Shown here piece after piece: positions 1 to 8,056 of a stretch of 64,000 nucleotides of DNA (position 1 is its first letter; every line of letters starts with the position of its first letter). The translations under genes and the position numbers were made by a program. The notes below the pieces were generated by a model. The model worked only from the letters and a program-made list of their open reading frames with translations, was not told the DNA's origin and made no database searches. The DNA is from G958296245 sp965262055. Lineage in GTDB: Bacteria; Chloroflexota; Dehalococcoidia; Lucifugimonadales; G958296245. Location: contig CBDHEI010000002.1 of assembly GCA_965262055.1 (NCBI GenBank), positions 1,674,001-1,738,000 on the forward strand, written 5' to 3'.

Positions 1-1
1 C

Positions 2-811
2 ATCGCCGTCGTCGGAAAGTACGTCGAGCTCCAGGACGCCTACATCTCCGTTAGGGAGTCCCTCTTCCACGCCGGCCTGCACCATGGCCTCAGCATCGAC
101 GTCCAGTGGGTCTCCGCGGAGGATATAGAGGAACAGGGCCCCGAAGACCTCCTCGCTGAGGCCCGGGGCATCGTCGTCCCCGGCGGTTTCGGCCCCCGGG
201 GCGTCGAGGGTATGATCGACACTGCAGCCTACGCCCGCCAGCGGGGCGTGCCATACCTCGGCCTATGCCTTGGCATGCAGGTCATGGTGATCGAGGCCGC
301 ACGACACGTCCTCGGCCTGCCCGGAGCCAACTCCACCGAGTTCGACCCCCAAACCGACGCCCCCGTCATCGACCTCATGCCCGACCAGAAGGACGTAACC
401 CAGATGGGCGGCACCATGAGGCTCGGCATATACCCCTGCCGCGTCGCTGAGAATAGCTGGGCCGCCCGAGCCTACGACGCCCCCGTCGTTCAGGAGAGGC
501 ACCGCCACCGCTTCGAGCTCAACAACGCCTACAAGGAAGCCCTCGGGGACGCCGGCCTCCGCGCCACCGGCATCTCCCCCGATGGCAGCCTCGTCGAGAT
601 CATGGAGATGGACGGCCACGACTTCATGGTGGGCGTCCAGTTCCACCCCGAGTTCCTCTCCAGGCCGGGCCGCCCGCACCCGCTCTTCCGCGAGTTCGTA
701 GGCGTCGCCATGGACACCCTCAGGGAGGGCGGCCAGCACGAGATGCCGCTCGAAGAGTCTAAGAACGCCCCCGTGGCGTCTGGACTGGCAAAGTCCGGTG
801 TGGTAGCATGA
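2..811 (+). CDS. pyrG: CTP synthase, C-terminal part (5' end outside window)
   Basis: CTP synthase makes CTP from UTP, ATP and glutamine in the cytoplasm. Only the last 269 residues are present, and the reading frame is open from the window edge. They cover the class I glutamine amidotransferase domain. The oxyanion region GGFGPRG is at about residue 61 of the fragment, the nucleophile Cys lies in GLCLGMQ at about residue 89, and the catalytic His/Glu lie in FHPEF near the C-terminus. The sequence SRPGRPHPLF is typical of CTP synthase rather than of other amidotransferases. The synthetase domain must lie upstream. It runs in the same direction as rho, after a 333-bp gap. Confidence 0.95.
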   Translation: MAVVGKYVELQDAYISVRESLFHAGLHHGLSIDVQWVSAEDIEEQGPEDLLAEARGIVVPGGFGPRGVEGMIDTAAYARQRGVPYLGLCLGMQVMVIEAARHVLGLPGANSTEFDPQTDAPVIDLMPDQKDVTQMGGTMRLGIYPCRVAENSWAARAYDAPVVQERHRHRFELNNAYKEALGDAGLRATGISPDGSLVEIMEMDGHDFMVGVQFHPEFLSRPGRPHPLFREFVGVAMDTLREGGQHEMPLEESKNAPVASGLAKSGVVA

Positions 812-1144
812 ATATGCTTTCCCCTAGTCAGGATGCCGCAGTTAGCAGCATCGCGACGAGCCTTCCTTTAACCGATACCGTCGCCTTAGCTACGGACTCT
901 TAATTCCAGGCAACGCTGTATTAGGGCGGTTCGCGAGCGGGCTCCAACCCAGGGAAGACATACCTCACTAGACACCGCGCGGCTGGCGCACCATGAGCCT
1001 CGGCACCCTTTCAACCCTCAGGCACCTTTGCGTATCTAGGACCTCTTGCGTACGCCGTATACCCTTCCCACCCGCCGCTTCGGCCCCCGCGCCGGGAAAG
1101 TGTCCAAACAAACCCGCCTATTCTGAGATCCCCCGGAGTGGAAA
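812..1144. other. Intergenic region between pyrG and rho
   Basis: This 333-bp stretch holds no convincing reading frame on either strand. It would form the rho leader if rho is transcribed separately. Rho genes are often controlled by termination in their own leader, so the length is suggestive. I see no clear promoter, hairpin with T-tract or known riboswitch here. Confidence 0.5.
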
Positions 1145-2410
1145 ATGAACATAGCTGAGCTACAGGACAAGACCAACGAAGAGTTGATGGGCATCGCCCG
1201 CGAGATGGAGGTGATAGACAACGGCGCTGTCCCCAGGCGGCACGCGCTGATGATGAAGGTCCTCCAGGGACTCGCCGAGCGCAACGGCCAGGTCCTCGCC
1301 AGCGGCGTCCTCTCCATCGCCGGCGAAGGCTACGGCTTCCTCAAGTCCAACGGCCGGCACGCCGGCTCCAGCGACGTCTACGTCTCCCAGTCCCAGATCC
1401 GCCGCTTCGGTCTCAGGACCGGCGACCACGTCACCGGACAGGTCAGGCCGCCCAAGGACGGCGAGCGATACTTCGGCCTCATACGTGTCGAGGCCGTTAA
1501 CGGCCTCGAGCCCGAGGCCTCGAGCAACCGCCCCCACTTCGAGCGACTCACACCCATATTCCCCAACGAGCACATCAAGCTCGAGACCACCAGGCAAATG
1601 GCCGCGACCCGCCTCATTGACATGGCCGCCCCCGTGGGCAGGGGCCAGCGCGGCCTCATCGTCTCCCCACCCAAGGCCGGCAAGACCACCCTACTCAAGA
1701 ACATCGCCGAGGGCATCACGATCAACGCCCCGGACATCCACCTCATGGTCGCCCTCATCGGAGAGCGCCCCGAGGAGGTCACCGACATGACCCGCTCCGT
1801 ACAGGGCGAGGTCTTCAGCTCGACCTTCGACGAGCCCGTCGAGGACCACACCCGCGTCGCCGAGCTAGCCCTCGCCCGCGCCAAGAGGCTCGTTGAGTCC
1901 GGACGCGACGTCGTCATCCTCCTCGACAGCCTCACCCGCCTCACCCGCGCCTATAACCTCGCAGTACCCACCAGCGGCAGGACGCTCTCCGGCGGCATAG
2001 ACCCCGTCGCACTGTACCCGCCCAAGCAATTCTTCGGCGCCGCACGCAACGCCGAGGACGGCGGCAGCCTCACCATTCTCGCCGCATGCCTCGTCGACAC
2101 CGGCAGCCGCATGGACGACGTGATCTACGAGGAGTTCAAGGGCACCGGCAACATGGAGGTCCACCTCGACCGAAAGCTCGCCGAGCGCCGCGTCTTCCCC
2201 GCCATCGACATCGGCAGGAGCGGCACCCGCCGCGAGGAGCTGCTGCTCGACGAGGACACCCTGCGCCAGGTCTGGCTCCTCAGGCGCATGGTCGGCATGA
2301 TCACCTCCAACGGCATGGACTCCAACGACGCCACCGAGAAGGTCATGGAGCGCCTGCGCAAGACCAAGAACAACCAGGAGTTCCTCGCCACCCTCGGCAA
2401 AGAGGTCTAG
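1145..2410 (+). CDS. rho: Transcription termination factor Rho
   Basis: Rho is the hexameric RNA-dependent ATPase that releases RNA polymerase from untranslated transcripts. The 421-residue length is typical. Residues 1-50 form the Rho N-terminal helical domain (LQDKTNEELMGIA). Residues 50-120 form the cold-shock-like RNA-binding fold with the GYGFLKS motif. The ATPase core has Walker A PPKAGKTT at about 175-182, and Walker B with the following R-loop region reads VVILLDSLTRLTRAYN. The C-terminus keeps the NNQEFL segment. The ATG start follows a GGAGTGGAAA ribosome site. The long Asp/Glu-rich insert of some actinobacterial Rho proteins is absent. Confidence 0.97.
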   Translation: MNIAELQDKTNEELMGIAREMEVIDNGAVPRRHALMMKVLQGLAERNGQVLASGVLSIAGEGYGFLKSNGRHAGSSDVYVSQSQIRRFGLRTGDHVTGQVRPPKDGERYFGLIRVEAVNGLEPEASSNRPHFERLTPIFPNEHIKLETTRQMAATRLIDMAAPVGRGQRGLIVSPPKAGKTTLLKNIAEGITINAPDIHLMVALIGERPEEVTDMTRSVQGEVFSSTFDEPVEDHTRVAELALARAKRLVESGRDVVILLDSLTRLTRAYNLAVPTSGRTLSGGIDPVALYPPKQFFGAARNAEDGGSLTILAACLVDTGSRMDDVIYEEFKGTGNMEVHLDRKLAERRVFPAIDIGRSGTRREELLLDEDTLRQVWLLRRMVGMITSNGMDSNDATEKVMERLRKTKNNQEFLATLGKEV

Positions 2411-2415
2411 CCCCC

Positions 2416-2639
2416 TCAGCCAAACAGGTCGTCGTGGGTTCCCGTCCTCACTAGCACCAGGGCGTCTTCTTCCTTACCCCAGACCAGCAGCCAGTCCGAT
2501 TCGACGTGGCACTCCCAGTAAACAGACCAGTCACCTGAAAGACGGTGCGGCCTGTTGCGCGGGTCGAGGGGCTGTCGCGACAGCAGCCGTTCGACCACTG
2601 CCCAAAGCTTGCCGAGGTCCCTTCCGCGCCGGAGGTCCC
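2416..2639 (-). pseudogene. YafQ-type mRNA interferase toxin, 5' end cut off by mobile element
   Basis: The remaining frame (RDLRRGRDLGKLW... to RTGTHDDLF) matches the C-terminal three quarters of YafQ/RelE-superfamily ribosome-dependent mRNases. It keeps the conserved blocks HRLSGDW, ECHVESDWLLVW and LVLVRTGTH. The first codons are missing because a TA-flanked element lies at 2640-2786. Removing that element and one TA joins ATGATGCGCCTGCTG at 2818 in frame with this remnant. That gives an 86-codon toxin overlapping the relB end by 35 bp, the usual arrangement for this family. A GTG inside the remnant (2598) could start a 60-residue fragment, but it would lack the N-terminal helix. It is likely inactive. 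Confidence 0.85.
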
Positions 2640-2786
2640 TATCAGGCTGCTGAAATACGGGGTGTGCAGAGGGGCGGAGCCCCTTTGCCGGGAGTCTGAG
2701 GGTGTCCCTCAGATATAATTTTTCTCTCTTTCTGGAAAGAAAGGGGACTTAAGGAAGGTCTGGAAGAGTTCTTCCGCAACGTGCTA
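2640..2786. mobile_element. MITE-like element, copy 1, inserted in toxin gene
   Basis: This 147-bp block includes a TA at each edge. Its ends are imperfect inverted repeats: TCAGGCTGCTGAAATA on the left and, read inward from the right, GCACGTTGCGGAAGAA. The core (2664-2713) holds two short hairpins, GGGGCGGAGCCCC and TGAGGGTGTCCCTCA. A second copy with the same ends and core is at 9464-9608. It has no coding capacity. TA duplication is the signature of IS630/Tc1-mariner transposases, so it was probably mobilised in trans. No such transposase gene is in the window. Confidence 0.85.
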
Positions 2787-3071
2787 TTGAACAGGGTCGT
2801 GGTCAGCAGGCGCATCATTGATGCTGGCCTTGAGAGCCTCCAGCCCGGAGTACTCCGTTAACCCCACCCCGTCACGTGCCTGCCGTAGCGCCTCGACGGT
2901 TTCGGCATTGGGCAGTCTTACGGAGAACGGCAGACCGCGATGCACGGTCACCTGCTTGTAGAAGAGCGTGATCGCCTCCGTTGCCGACAGCCCCAACGCC
3001 GAGAAGAGCTCCTCAGCCTGGCGCTTCAGTTCCGGCTCGACGCGGGCGCGAATCATCGCTGACTTAGCCAT
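2784..3071 (-). CDS. relB: RelB/DinJ-family antitoxin
   Basis: This 95-residue protein starts with MAKSAMIRARVEPELKRQAE, the ribbon-helix-helix segment of RelB/DinJ antitoxins. The helix LGLSATEAITLFYKQV and the motif GLPFSV follow. Such proteins bind their own operator and neutralise a RelE/YafQ toxin. The ATG at 3071 is preferred because GGAGGCGG lies 6 nt upstream; a longer frame reaches 3122 but lacks a ribosome site. The stop codon TAG reads into the TA edge of the inserted element, and the same TAG would exist without it, so the antitoxin is intact. Its partner toxin at 2416-2639 is disrupted, leaving an orphan antitoxin. Confidence 0.88.
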   Translation of the reverse strand: MAKSAMIRARVEPELKRQAEELFSALGLSATEAITLFYKQVTVHRGLPFSVRLPNAETVEALRQARDGVGLTEYSGLEALKASINDAPADHDPVQ

Positions 3072-3214
3072 AAGCCGCCTCCATCTCCACGTAGCAATCA
3101 ACGTACCACATATGAGATACAAATGCCATTAGCACCCGCACCGCAATCGACGGCCCGTCGGCCGTTAATCATGGCGACTTCCTCTACGATGAGCGCGGAC
3201 TTCCAAAGTGATCG

Positions 3215-3247
3215 TCGACACGTCGGCGATCCGAAATTCCTTATAAT
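3215..3247 (+). promoter_or_regulatory. Candidate promoter of the brnT operon
   Basis: A perfect TATAAT is at 3242-3247. The best -35 match, TCGACA at 3215-3220, gives a long 21-bp spacer. The GTG start of brnT lies only 6 bp past the -10 box, so a transcript from here would be nearly or fully leaderless. Confidence 0.45.
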
Positions 3248-3252
3248 AGGCT

Positions 3253-3513
3253 GTGAGGTACGAGTGGGACGAGGAGAAGCGGTCGTCCAACCTGGACAAG
3301 CACGGCGTGGACTTCGAGGCCATGGAGGAGTTCGACTGGGAAGCTGCCGACATAGAGGCAAGTCCGCGAGGCGGCGAGATGCGGTACATTGCGACCGGAC
3401 CCATAGGCGCGCGCTTGCATGTGGCGGTGCACACCCGACGGGGTGAGCGAACCCGCATCATCAGCTTGCGCAAGGCCGACAGGCAGGAGGTGAGAGACTA
3501 TGAACGACCATGA
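3253..3513 (+). CDS. brnT: BrnT-family toxin (type II, RelE-like fold)
   Basis: This 86-residue protein has the BrnT/DUF497 pattern: YEWDEEKRSSNLDKHGVDFEA at the N-terminus, then a central RYIATGPIGARLHVAVHT strand pair and the closing RTRIISLRKADRQEVRDYE. BrnT toxins are ribonucleases of the RelE superfamily, inhibited by BrnA. The GTG start is the only one that gives the complete family N-terminus, and no clear ribosome site precedes it. The last 14 bp overlap the downstream antitoxin gene, so translation is probably coupled. It is transcribed away from the relB locus. Confidence 0.9.
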   Translation: MRYEWDEEKRSSNLDKHGVDFEAMEEFDWEAADIEASPRGGEMRYIATGPIGARLHVAVHTRRGERTRIISLRKADRQEVRDYERP

Positions 3514-3736
3514 GCCCGACCTGACCGGAATGACCTTCCACGAAATAGCCGCCAAGTACGGCGAAGAGGCTGCAATCAACGCCGGAATCGAGGCCGACCC
3601 GGACACGGTCAGGCTGACCCCCGAATGGTTCCAGCGCGCCCGCCCCGCGATCGAAGTCATGCCCGACCTGGTAGAGAGCTACCGGCGCTCCCGCCGCCAG
3701 CGCGAGGCCCGCGAGGCCCGGTCCTCAAACCAATGA
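3500..3736 (+). CDS. brnA: BrnA-like antitoxin, copy 1
   Basis: This 78-residue protein overlaps brnT by 14 bp. Its C-terminal half (AAINAGIEADPD, then RARPAIEVMPDLVESYRRSRRQ) resembles BrnA-type antitoxins that follow BrnT. The N-terminal half (TGMTFHEIAAKYGEE) is not the usual BrnA opening. AGGAGGTGAGAG just upstream of the ATG is a near-perfect ribosome site and lies inside brnT. The TGA stop overlaps the ATG of a second, closely similar gene. The antitoxin role is inferred from position and C-terminal similarity. Confidence 0.8.
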   Translation: MNDHEPDLTGMTFHEIAAKYGEEAAINAGIEADPDTVRLTPEWFQRARPAIEVMPDLVESYRRSRRQREAREARSSNQ

Positions 3737-4032
3737 GCGCCCATGAGCCCGACCTGACCGGAATGACCTTCCACGAGATAGCCGCCAAGTACGGGAGAGA
3801 GGCTGCAATCAACGTCGGCATCGAGGCCGACCCGGAGTGGGGCCCGGAAGAGATGGACATGTCAGGCGCCCGCCCGGCGGCCGAAGTCATGCCCGACCTG
3901 GTAGAAAGCTACGAACGCTCACTGCGCCTGCGGGAGACAGACGGGGCGGCCCCGGAAGAAAAACCCCACGACGACGCGGGAGCCCAGGCAAGCTCCCCCG
4001 CACCTGCTGGGGCTCGAACCTCGAAGCAATGA
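3733..4032 (+). CDS. BrnA-like antitoxin, tandem copy 2 with longer tail
   Basis: This 99-residue paralogue overlaps copy 1 by ATGA. Residues 4-40 are almost identical to copy 1 at DNA level, for example the run from HEPDLTGMTFHEIAAKYG. The middle diverges (EWGPEEMDMSG in place of DTVRLTPEWFQ), and MPDLVESYERS returns near residue 57. A new acidic, proline-rich tail of about 35 residues follows. Its end again reads AATGAGCGCC, the same junction as between copies 1 and 2, so the duplication boundary can be placed there. A 34-codon frame from ATG 4029 looks like leftover sequence. The copy may be a decoy, a second antitoxin or non-functional. Confidence 0.75.
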   Translation: MSAHEPDLTGMTFHEIAAKYGREAAINVGIEADPEWGPEEMDMSGARPAAEVMPDLVESYERSLRLRETDGAAPEEKPHDDAGAQASSPAPAGARTSKQ

Positions 4033-4139
4033 GCGCCCCGGCCGAGGCAGCCCCATTCGTGTCCCTGAGTGCCCTTCGTGGATCGGCGCGGATTCGGCGA
4101 AGGTCTTGGAACACGTCCAAAAACTGGCTTTGAGGATTA

Positions 4140-4168
4140 TTGACAACGCCTAGGCCGTGCTATATAGT
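4140..4168 (+). promoter_or_regulatory. Consensus sigma-70-type promoter P1 of the surface protein gene
   Basis: The -35 box TTGACA (4140-4145) and the -10 box TATAGT (4163-4168) are separated by exactly 17 bp. A transcript would carry a leader of about 260 nt before the GTG at 4435. Confidence 0.7.
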
Positions 4169-4273
4169 CGGCTTTGGCTCTGGGCACCGGGGCCGCTGCG
4201 CCATAACGCGAGAAGGCTCGGCGGACGAAGCGCCCGGACACTCCGGCTAGCGGAATATGTAGGAGACCGCGCC

Positions 4274-4302
4274 TTGACAAGCGCATTGCCTTGGTGTACA
4301 AG
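4274..4302 (+). promoter_or_regulatory. Second promoter P2 of the surface protein gene
   Basis: The -35 box TTGACA (4274-4279) is followed after 17 bp by TACAAG (4297-4302), a 4/6 match to the -10 consensus. Together with P1 it gives the downstream gene two promoters with perfect -35 boxes, which fits a highly expressed envelope protein. The rest of the 402-bp gap between 4033 and 4434 shows no gene. Confidence 0.55.
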
Positions 4303-4434
4303 AATACCGGCTTGACTAAGCAGACGACATCCGAGTTGGCAGGTAGTGACGGCCCACGCGGGTCGCGCCTTGCCTTGTATAGGGTTCAACAGGCAGTTAC
4401 TAGGCGAAGGCCCGCAAATAAAAGGGGGTAGGAA

Positions 4435-7400
4435 GTGAACAAGTCGTTGAGGTTTCTAGCTATTGGATTGGCGCTGGCCGTGCTGCTGGTGTCGCAGGTC
4501 GGCGTTGACCGCTCGACTGAAGCGGCGCCGATCGTGGAGAAGAACGATACGGTCGAGTTCGCAGGCCCGGCTGACAACCCGGACAAGGCCGGCGAGCAGC
4601 AGGACTTCTACCGGCCGGGCGTCACGGTCGACTTCTACCTGAAGGACCCTGACCTGGCCCTGCCCACGGGCAACCGGACCGCGAAGATTACGTTTACAGT
4701 CCCCAGAGGGACGGTGACGGGGAGCGACGGGTTAACATTGCTAGTCCCGCCCGACCCGCTGAACGACGAGCCTTCGGGGACTTACGCGCCCCAGATCGGC
4801 ACTAACGGTACAACCACTGCCGAGACTGGGCGGGGTGCTGGCAAAGACGGTCAAGGCACCACCGGGGCTACATTCACGGCGAATGAGCACTGGATGAACT
4901 ACATGGGCACAGCCTCTACGCCTTTGGATGGCACGCCCGTAATCACGATTAGGGATGCGTCCGACGATGACGACGATGGTGTCCCTATCGTTTCGAAGAC
5001 CAATCCTGAGACGGGCCGGATTGAGTTCTTGGGCACCGTCACTGGCACCGGGGCCGTGTACGACCTCCAGGGGAACCTTGTAACAGCGACCACCACGATT
5101 GAGGTCACCTTCAAGTACCACGTGGCGGACATGATCGGGGCAGACCAGAGGGCTGGCTCGACGGCCCCCTCGGACGAGAACAGGGTCAGGGTTACCAGCA
5201 GCTCCGACGGCATCGGCGAGTGGGTTGAGGTGACGGAGGTCAAGGCGATAGGCTCGACGACCACCGACCCGACGACCAACATCTACCACGGCTCCATCAT
5301 GCTCCAGGCCGACTCCAAGATAGCATCGGCTAAAGAGGGACAGATCGGCGTCCGTGACGGCGACACGCTCACAGTCACCCTCTACGAGGACGACCACGTC
5401 ACTGTTGTCGACGACGACACGGCAACCATTGACGGCGAGAAGCCGGCCATCCTGAGCATCTCGCCCAGCGACGGCACGATTACCGACAGGAGCTTGCCGG
5501 TCGTCTCCATCTCCGTCAGCGACGGAGGGTCGGGTATCGACACGAGCTTCCCGAGGGACCACGTGGACATCTCCATCGTGGAAGGCACCAGAGTCTGCAG
5601 GGTCTTCGATACGCAGTTGACCGCCACGCGGCTCAGCTCAAACGAGGTCGACATCCTCTTCCGTAACACCGGGAGCTGGATCATCAGCGGCTCGGGGCTG
5701 GCCTGCGACTTGGATCCTGATATCGGTGACGCTGGCACCGTTGCGGAGTACAAGGCGAATTCCGTCAGCATCGATCCTGGCGACAACAACCACGGCAAGC
5801 AGTTCGTAATCAGGGTCGTGGCGAGAGACGTTGCGGGCAACGAGAACACGAGAGAGGCGAAGCTGACGATAGACACGAAGGCTCCTGCCCTCGCGGACGG
5901 CTCGACGGCCGGCACGAACTGGGACGCGAAGAAGAAGAAGGAGATTACCGACCGCGCAGCCATCAAGATCGTCTTCAACGAGGCGCTGGACGCCAGCACC
6001 GTTGACGTGGGCGACTTCGTGGTCGAGAACCCGGACGTTTCGATCGAGAGCCTGCAGGTTGCGGGCGCCGACGCGGAGAACGATAAGTCGACGAACGAGG
6101 TCGTCTACCTGAAGCTTTCCGACGACTTGGGATCGGACGCCAGGCCGCGCGTCGAGCTTGACGGCTCGATCATGGACAAGGCCGGCAACGAGCTCAAGAC
6201 GGCCGCGATCCCGAGGGTGGAGGACGGCATCAATCCTGGAGTGACGGTGGACTCCTTCAGCAGGCAGTTGCTGCCCGACAAGGGAGAGTCGACGGTCACG
6301 TTCAGCGCGGACGAAAACCTAGCGGGCGAGACTGGAGCAGTGCCCCTTGACGGGTGCACGTGCCTGGCGATCACGGGCGGCGACATAGAGACCGAAAGAG
6401 CCGCTGTGAACCTGCCCACGCCGTCCACCGGCACCTACACCTTCAAGGCGGGCAGCACGGGCATCTACGGTGTCCTGGTTCAGGCCAGCGATATCCGGGC
6501 CAAGGTGACGAGGGCGGGCGCGACCAAGGTGACCGACGAGGCGGTAACAGCTTCGGTGGAGGTCAGCGTGGCTGCGGATGAGGTGGCAACTACGACGAAC
6601 AACGCCACCTACGAAGTGACCATCGGTCTGTCCAAGTGGCCGCTGGCTGACGAAGACTTTAGCGGGTCCCTGGATAACGACGTTACTCTCAGCGGTATTC
6701 CTAGCGGGCACGACAGCATGTCGGTTACCGACGTGGACTGGGAGGCCGGCACGGTGACCCTGACGATCGTCTACAAGGACATTGACGACAAGGATGACCA
6801 CATAACGGACGACACAGAGGGACTCACCGCTACGTACCACTACGTGGCTGCGGACCAGACGATAGAGGTTGACCTCCGTGCACCGCAGGCAACGTTCGAG
6901 CCTAGCGAGGACACGCAGAACGCCACTCCGTTCATCAAGATCCAGTGGGACGAGAGTACGGAGTACGCGGGCGACACGCATAAGACGGTCACGGTGACGT
7001 CGGCTACGCTGAGCGATGCGGACGGAAACGAGTGGGTGCTAGTCGACGACGAGACGGACGTGCTGCAGACGAGCGACTGGGAGCTGTACACCTACCTGCC
7101 GGACTCGGACCTCGCCCTCGGCGAGTACACGATAACGGCGATTGGACGCGACGAGGCGGGCAACGTCTCCGAGGCGCAGTCGGGTAAGTTCAAGGTGGTG
7201 GCGAGGGCTCCGGTCACGATCCCGCTGAACCTTGGCTGGAACCTGGTCTCCCTGCCGGGAGCGGCGTCTGACAGCAGCATCGACGCGGTGATCGACGTGG
7301 ACGCGGTTTCCCAGGTGCTCACCTACGACCCGACGGTCGAGGGTGGGTGGGTGGCTGCGGTCCGTGTCAACGGCGGATGGGAAGGCGGACTGACCGAGAT

Positions 7401-7728
7401 CAGCGCGGCGAAGGCGTACTTGGTATACACGACCAGCGTGGACGACCTGAAGGTTGACATACCGGGCTTCGCCCAAGGTTCGCAGGACTTCCCGCCGACG
7501 ATAGCGGTCTACACGGGTTGGAACATGATCCCGGCCTCGAGCCTTAGTGGCAAGTTTGATACGACCTTGGATACGTACCTCGCGAGCATCACTTGGACGA
7601 GAGGGTACTTCTACGGTGCCGATGGTGGGATCGAACAGGTAACGAAAGGCCAGGAGGAACAGGAGATGCTGAAGACGGGCAGGGGCTTCCTGATCTACGT
7701 GGAGAAGGACGGAGTGCTCGTACCGTAG
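4435..7728 (+). CDS. Large secreted multi-domain surface protein, S-layer candidate
   Basis: This is a 1097-residue protein. Residues 1-31 are a signal peptide (basic start, then ALAVLLVSQVG, cleavage near TEA-AP). The body is acidic and rich in Thr, Asp and Val, with successive beta-sandwich-like segments. Phrases such as RDVAGNENTREAKLTID and GRDEAGNVSEAQSGKFKV are typical of bacterial Ig-like/cadherin-like modules. The last 175 residues hold two related units beginning GWNLVSLPG and GWNMIPASS, each ending in a YLVYT/FLIYV strand, as in many exported Chloroflexota proteins. There is no C-terminal membrane anchor or sorting motif. The GTG start follows AAAGGGGGTAGG. Two promoters and a strong terminator make it a single-gene unit. 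An S-layer or sheath role is an inference. Confidence 0.8.
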   Translation: MNKSLRFLAIGLALAVLLVSQVGVDRSTEAAPIVEKNDTVEFAGPADNPDKAGEQQDFYRPGVTVDFYLKDPDLALPTGNRTAKITFTVPRGTVTGSDGLTLLVPPDPLNDEPSGTYAPQIGTNGTTTAETGRGAGKDGQGTTGATFTANEHWMNYMGTASTPLDGTPVITIRDASDDDDDGVPIVSKTNPETGRIEFLGTVTGTGAVYDLQGNLVTATTTIEVTFKYHVADMIGADQRAGSTAPSDENRVRVTSSSDGIGEWVEVTEVKAIGSTTTDPTTNIYHGSIMLQADSKIASAKEGQIGVRDGDTLTVTLYEDDHVTVVDDDTATIDGEKPAILSISPSDGTITDRSLPVVSISVSDGGSGIDTSFPRDHVDISIVEGTRVCRVFDTQLTATRLSSNEVDILFRNTGSWIISGSGLACDLDPDIGDAGTVAEYKANSVSIDPGDNNHGKQFVIRVVARDVAGNENTREAKLTIDTKAPALADGSTAGTNWDAKKKKEITDRAAIKIVFNEALDASTVDVGDFVVENPDVSIESLQVAGADAENDKSTNEVVYLKLSDDLGSDARPRVELDGSIMDKAGNELKTAAIPRVEDGINPGVTVDSFSRQLLPDKGESTVTFSADENLAGETGAVPLDGCTCLAITGGDIETERAAVNLPTPSTGTYTFKAGSTGIYGVLVQASDIRAKVTRAGATKVTDEAVTASVEVSVAADEVATTTNNATYEVTIGLSKWPLADEDFSGSLDNDVTLSGIPSGHDSMSVTDVDWEAGTVTLTIVYKDIDDKDDHITDDTEGLTATYHYVAADQTIEVDLRAPQATFEPSEDTQNATPFIKIQWDESTEYAGDTHKTVTVTSATLSDADGNEWVLVDDETDVLQTSDWELYTYLPDSDLALGEYTITAIGRDEAGNVSEAQSGKFKVVARAPVTIPLNLGWNLVSLPGAASDSSIDAVIDVDAVSQVLTYDPTVEGGWVAAVRVNGGWEGGLTEISAAKAYLVYTTSVDDLKVDIPGFAQGSQDFPPTIAVYTGWNMIPASSLSGKFDTTLDTYLASITWTRGYFYGADGGIEQVTKGQEEQEMLKTGRGFLIYVEKDGVLVP

Positions 7729-7763
7729 AGCGGACCTAACCCAACAATAGTGCGGTAACAAGT

Positions 7764-7797
7764 AAAAGGCCCCCCTCCAACCGAGGGGGGCCTTTTT
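7764..7797 (+). terminator. Rho-independent terminator of the surface protein gene
   Basis: The stem GGCCCCCCTC pairs with GAGGGGGGCC around a short CAAC-type loop and is followed by TTTTT. The A-run on the left lets it serve the opposite strand too. The rest of the 328-bp gap to the next gene is pyrimidine-rich and shows nothing else until the -10 box TATAAT at 8015-8020. Confidence 0.92.
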
Positions 7798-8014
7798 GTA
7801 AGCCCCTGAACGAACACCCAAGCTGCCCCAGCAACCCCCACCCGCTCCCCATTACAACCCCAAACGGTTCCACAGCATCCCCCATCAGCGACATTCCATT
7901 TCATCGTTATCCCACTTTCCATCCTTCATTTCCCCCAGGCGGGAGTTCACCCCCCAGTGCGATGCCCGTCATCAATCGCCTTAATGACCCGCTCCCTGGA
8001 CTGGAAGCCTGCGG

Positions 8015-8020
8015 TATAAT
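8015..8020 (+). promoter_or_regulatory. -10 box upstream of the Thr-Pro stalk protein gene
   Basis: A perfect TATAAT is preceded by no convincing -35 box at 16-18 bp. It would start transcription about 30 nt before the proposed TTG start. Confidence 0.5.
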
Positions 8021-8056
8021 GGATACGAGTTCTTTTCTTAGACAGAGGTGAGTACC

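Noticed and set aside
3990..4030. GGTTCGAGCC on the minus strand, like a tRNA T-loop
   Set aside because: The flanking bases do not pair as a T-arm, no acceptor or anticodon stem can be drawn, and it lies inside the second antitoxin gene.
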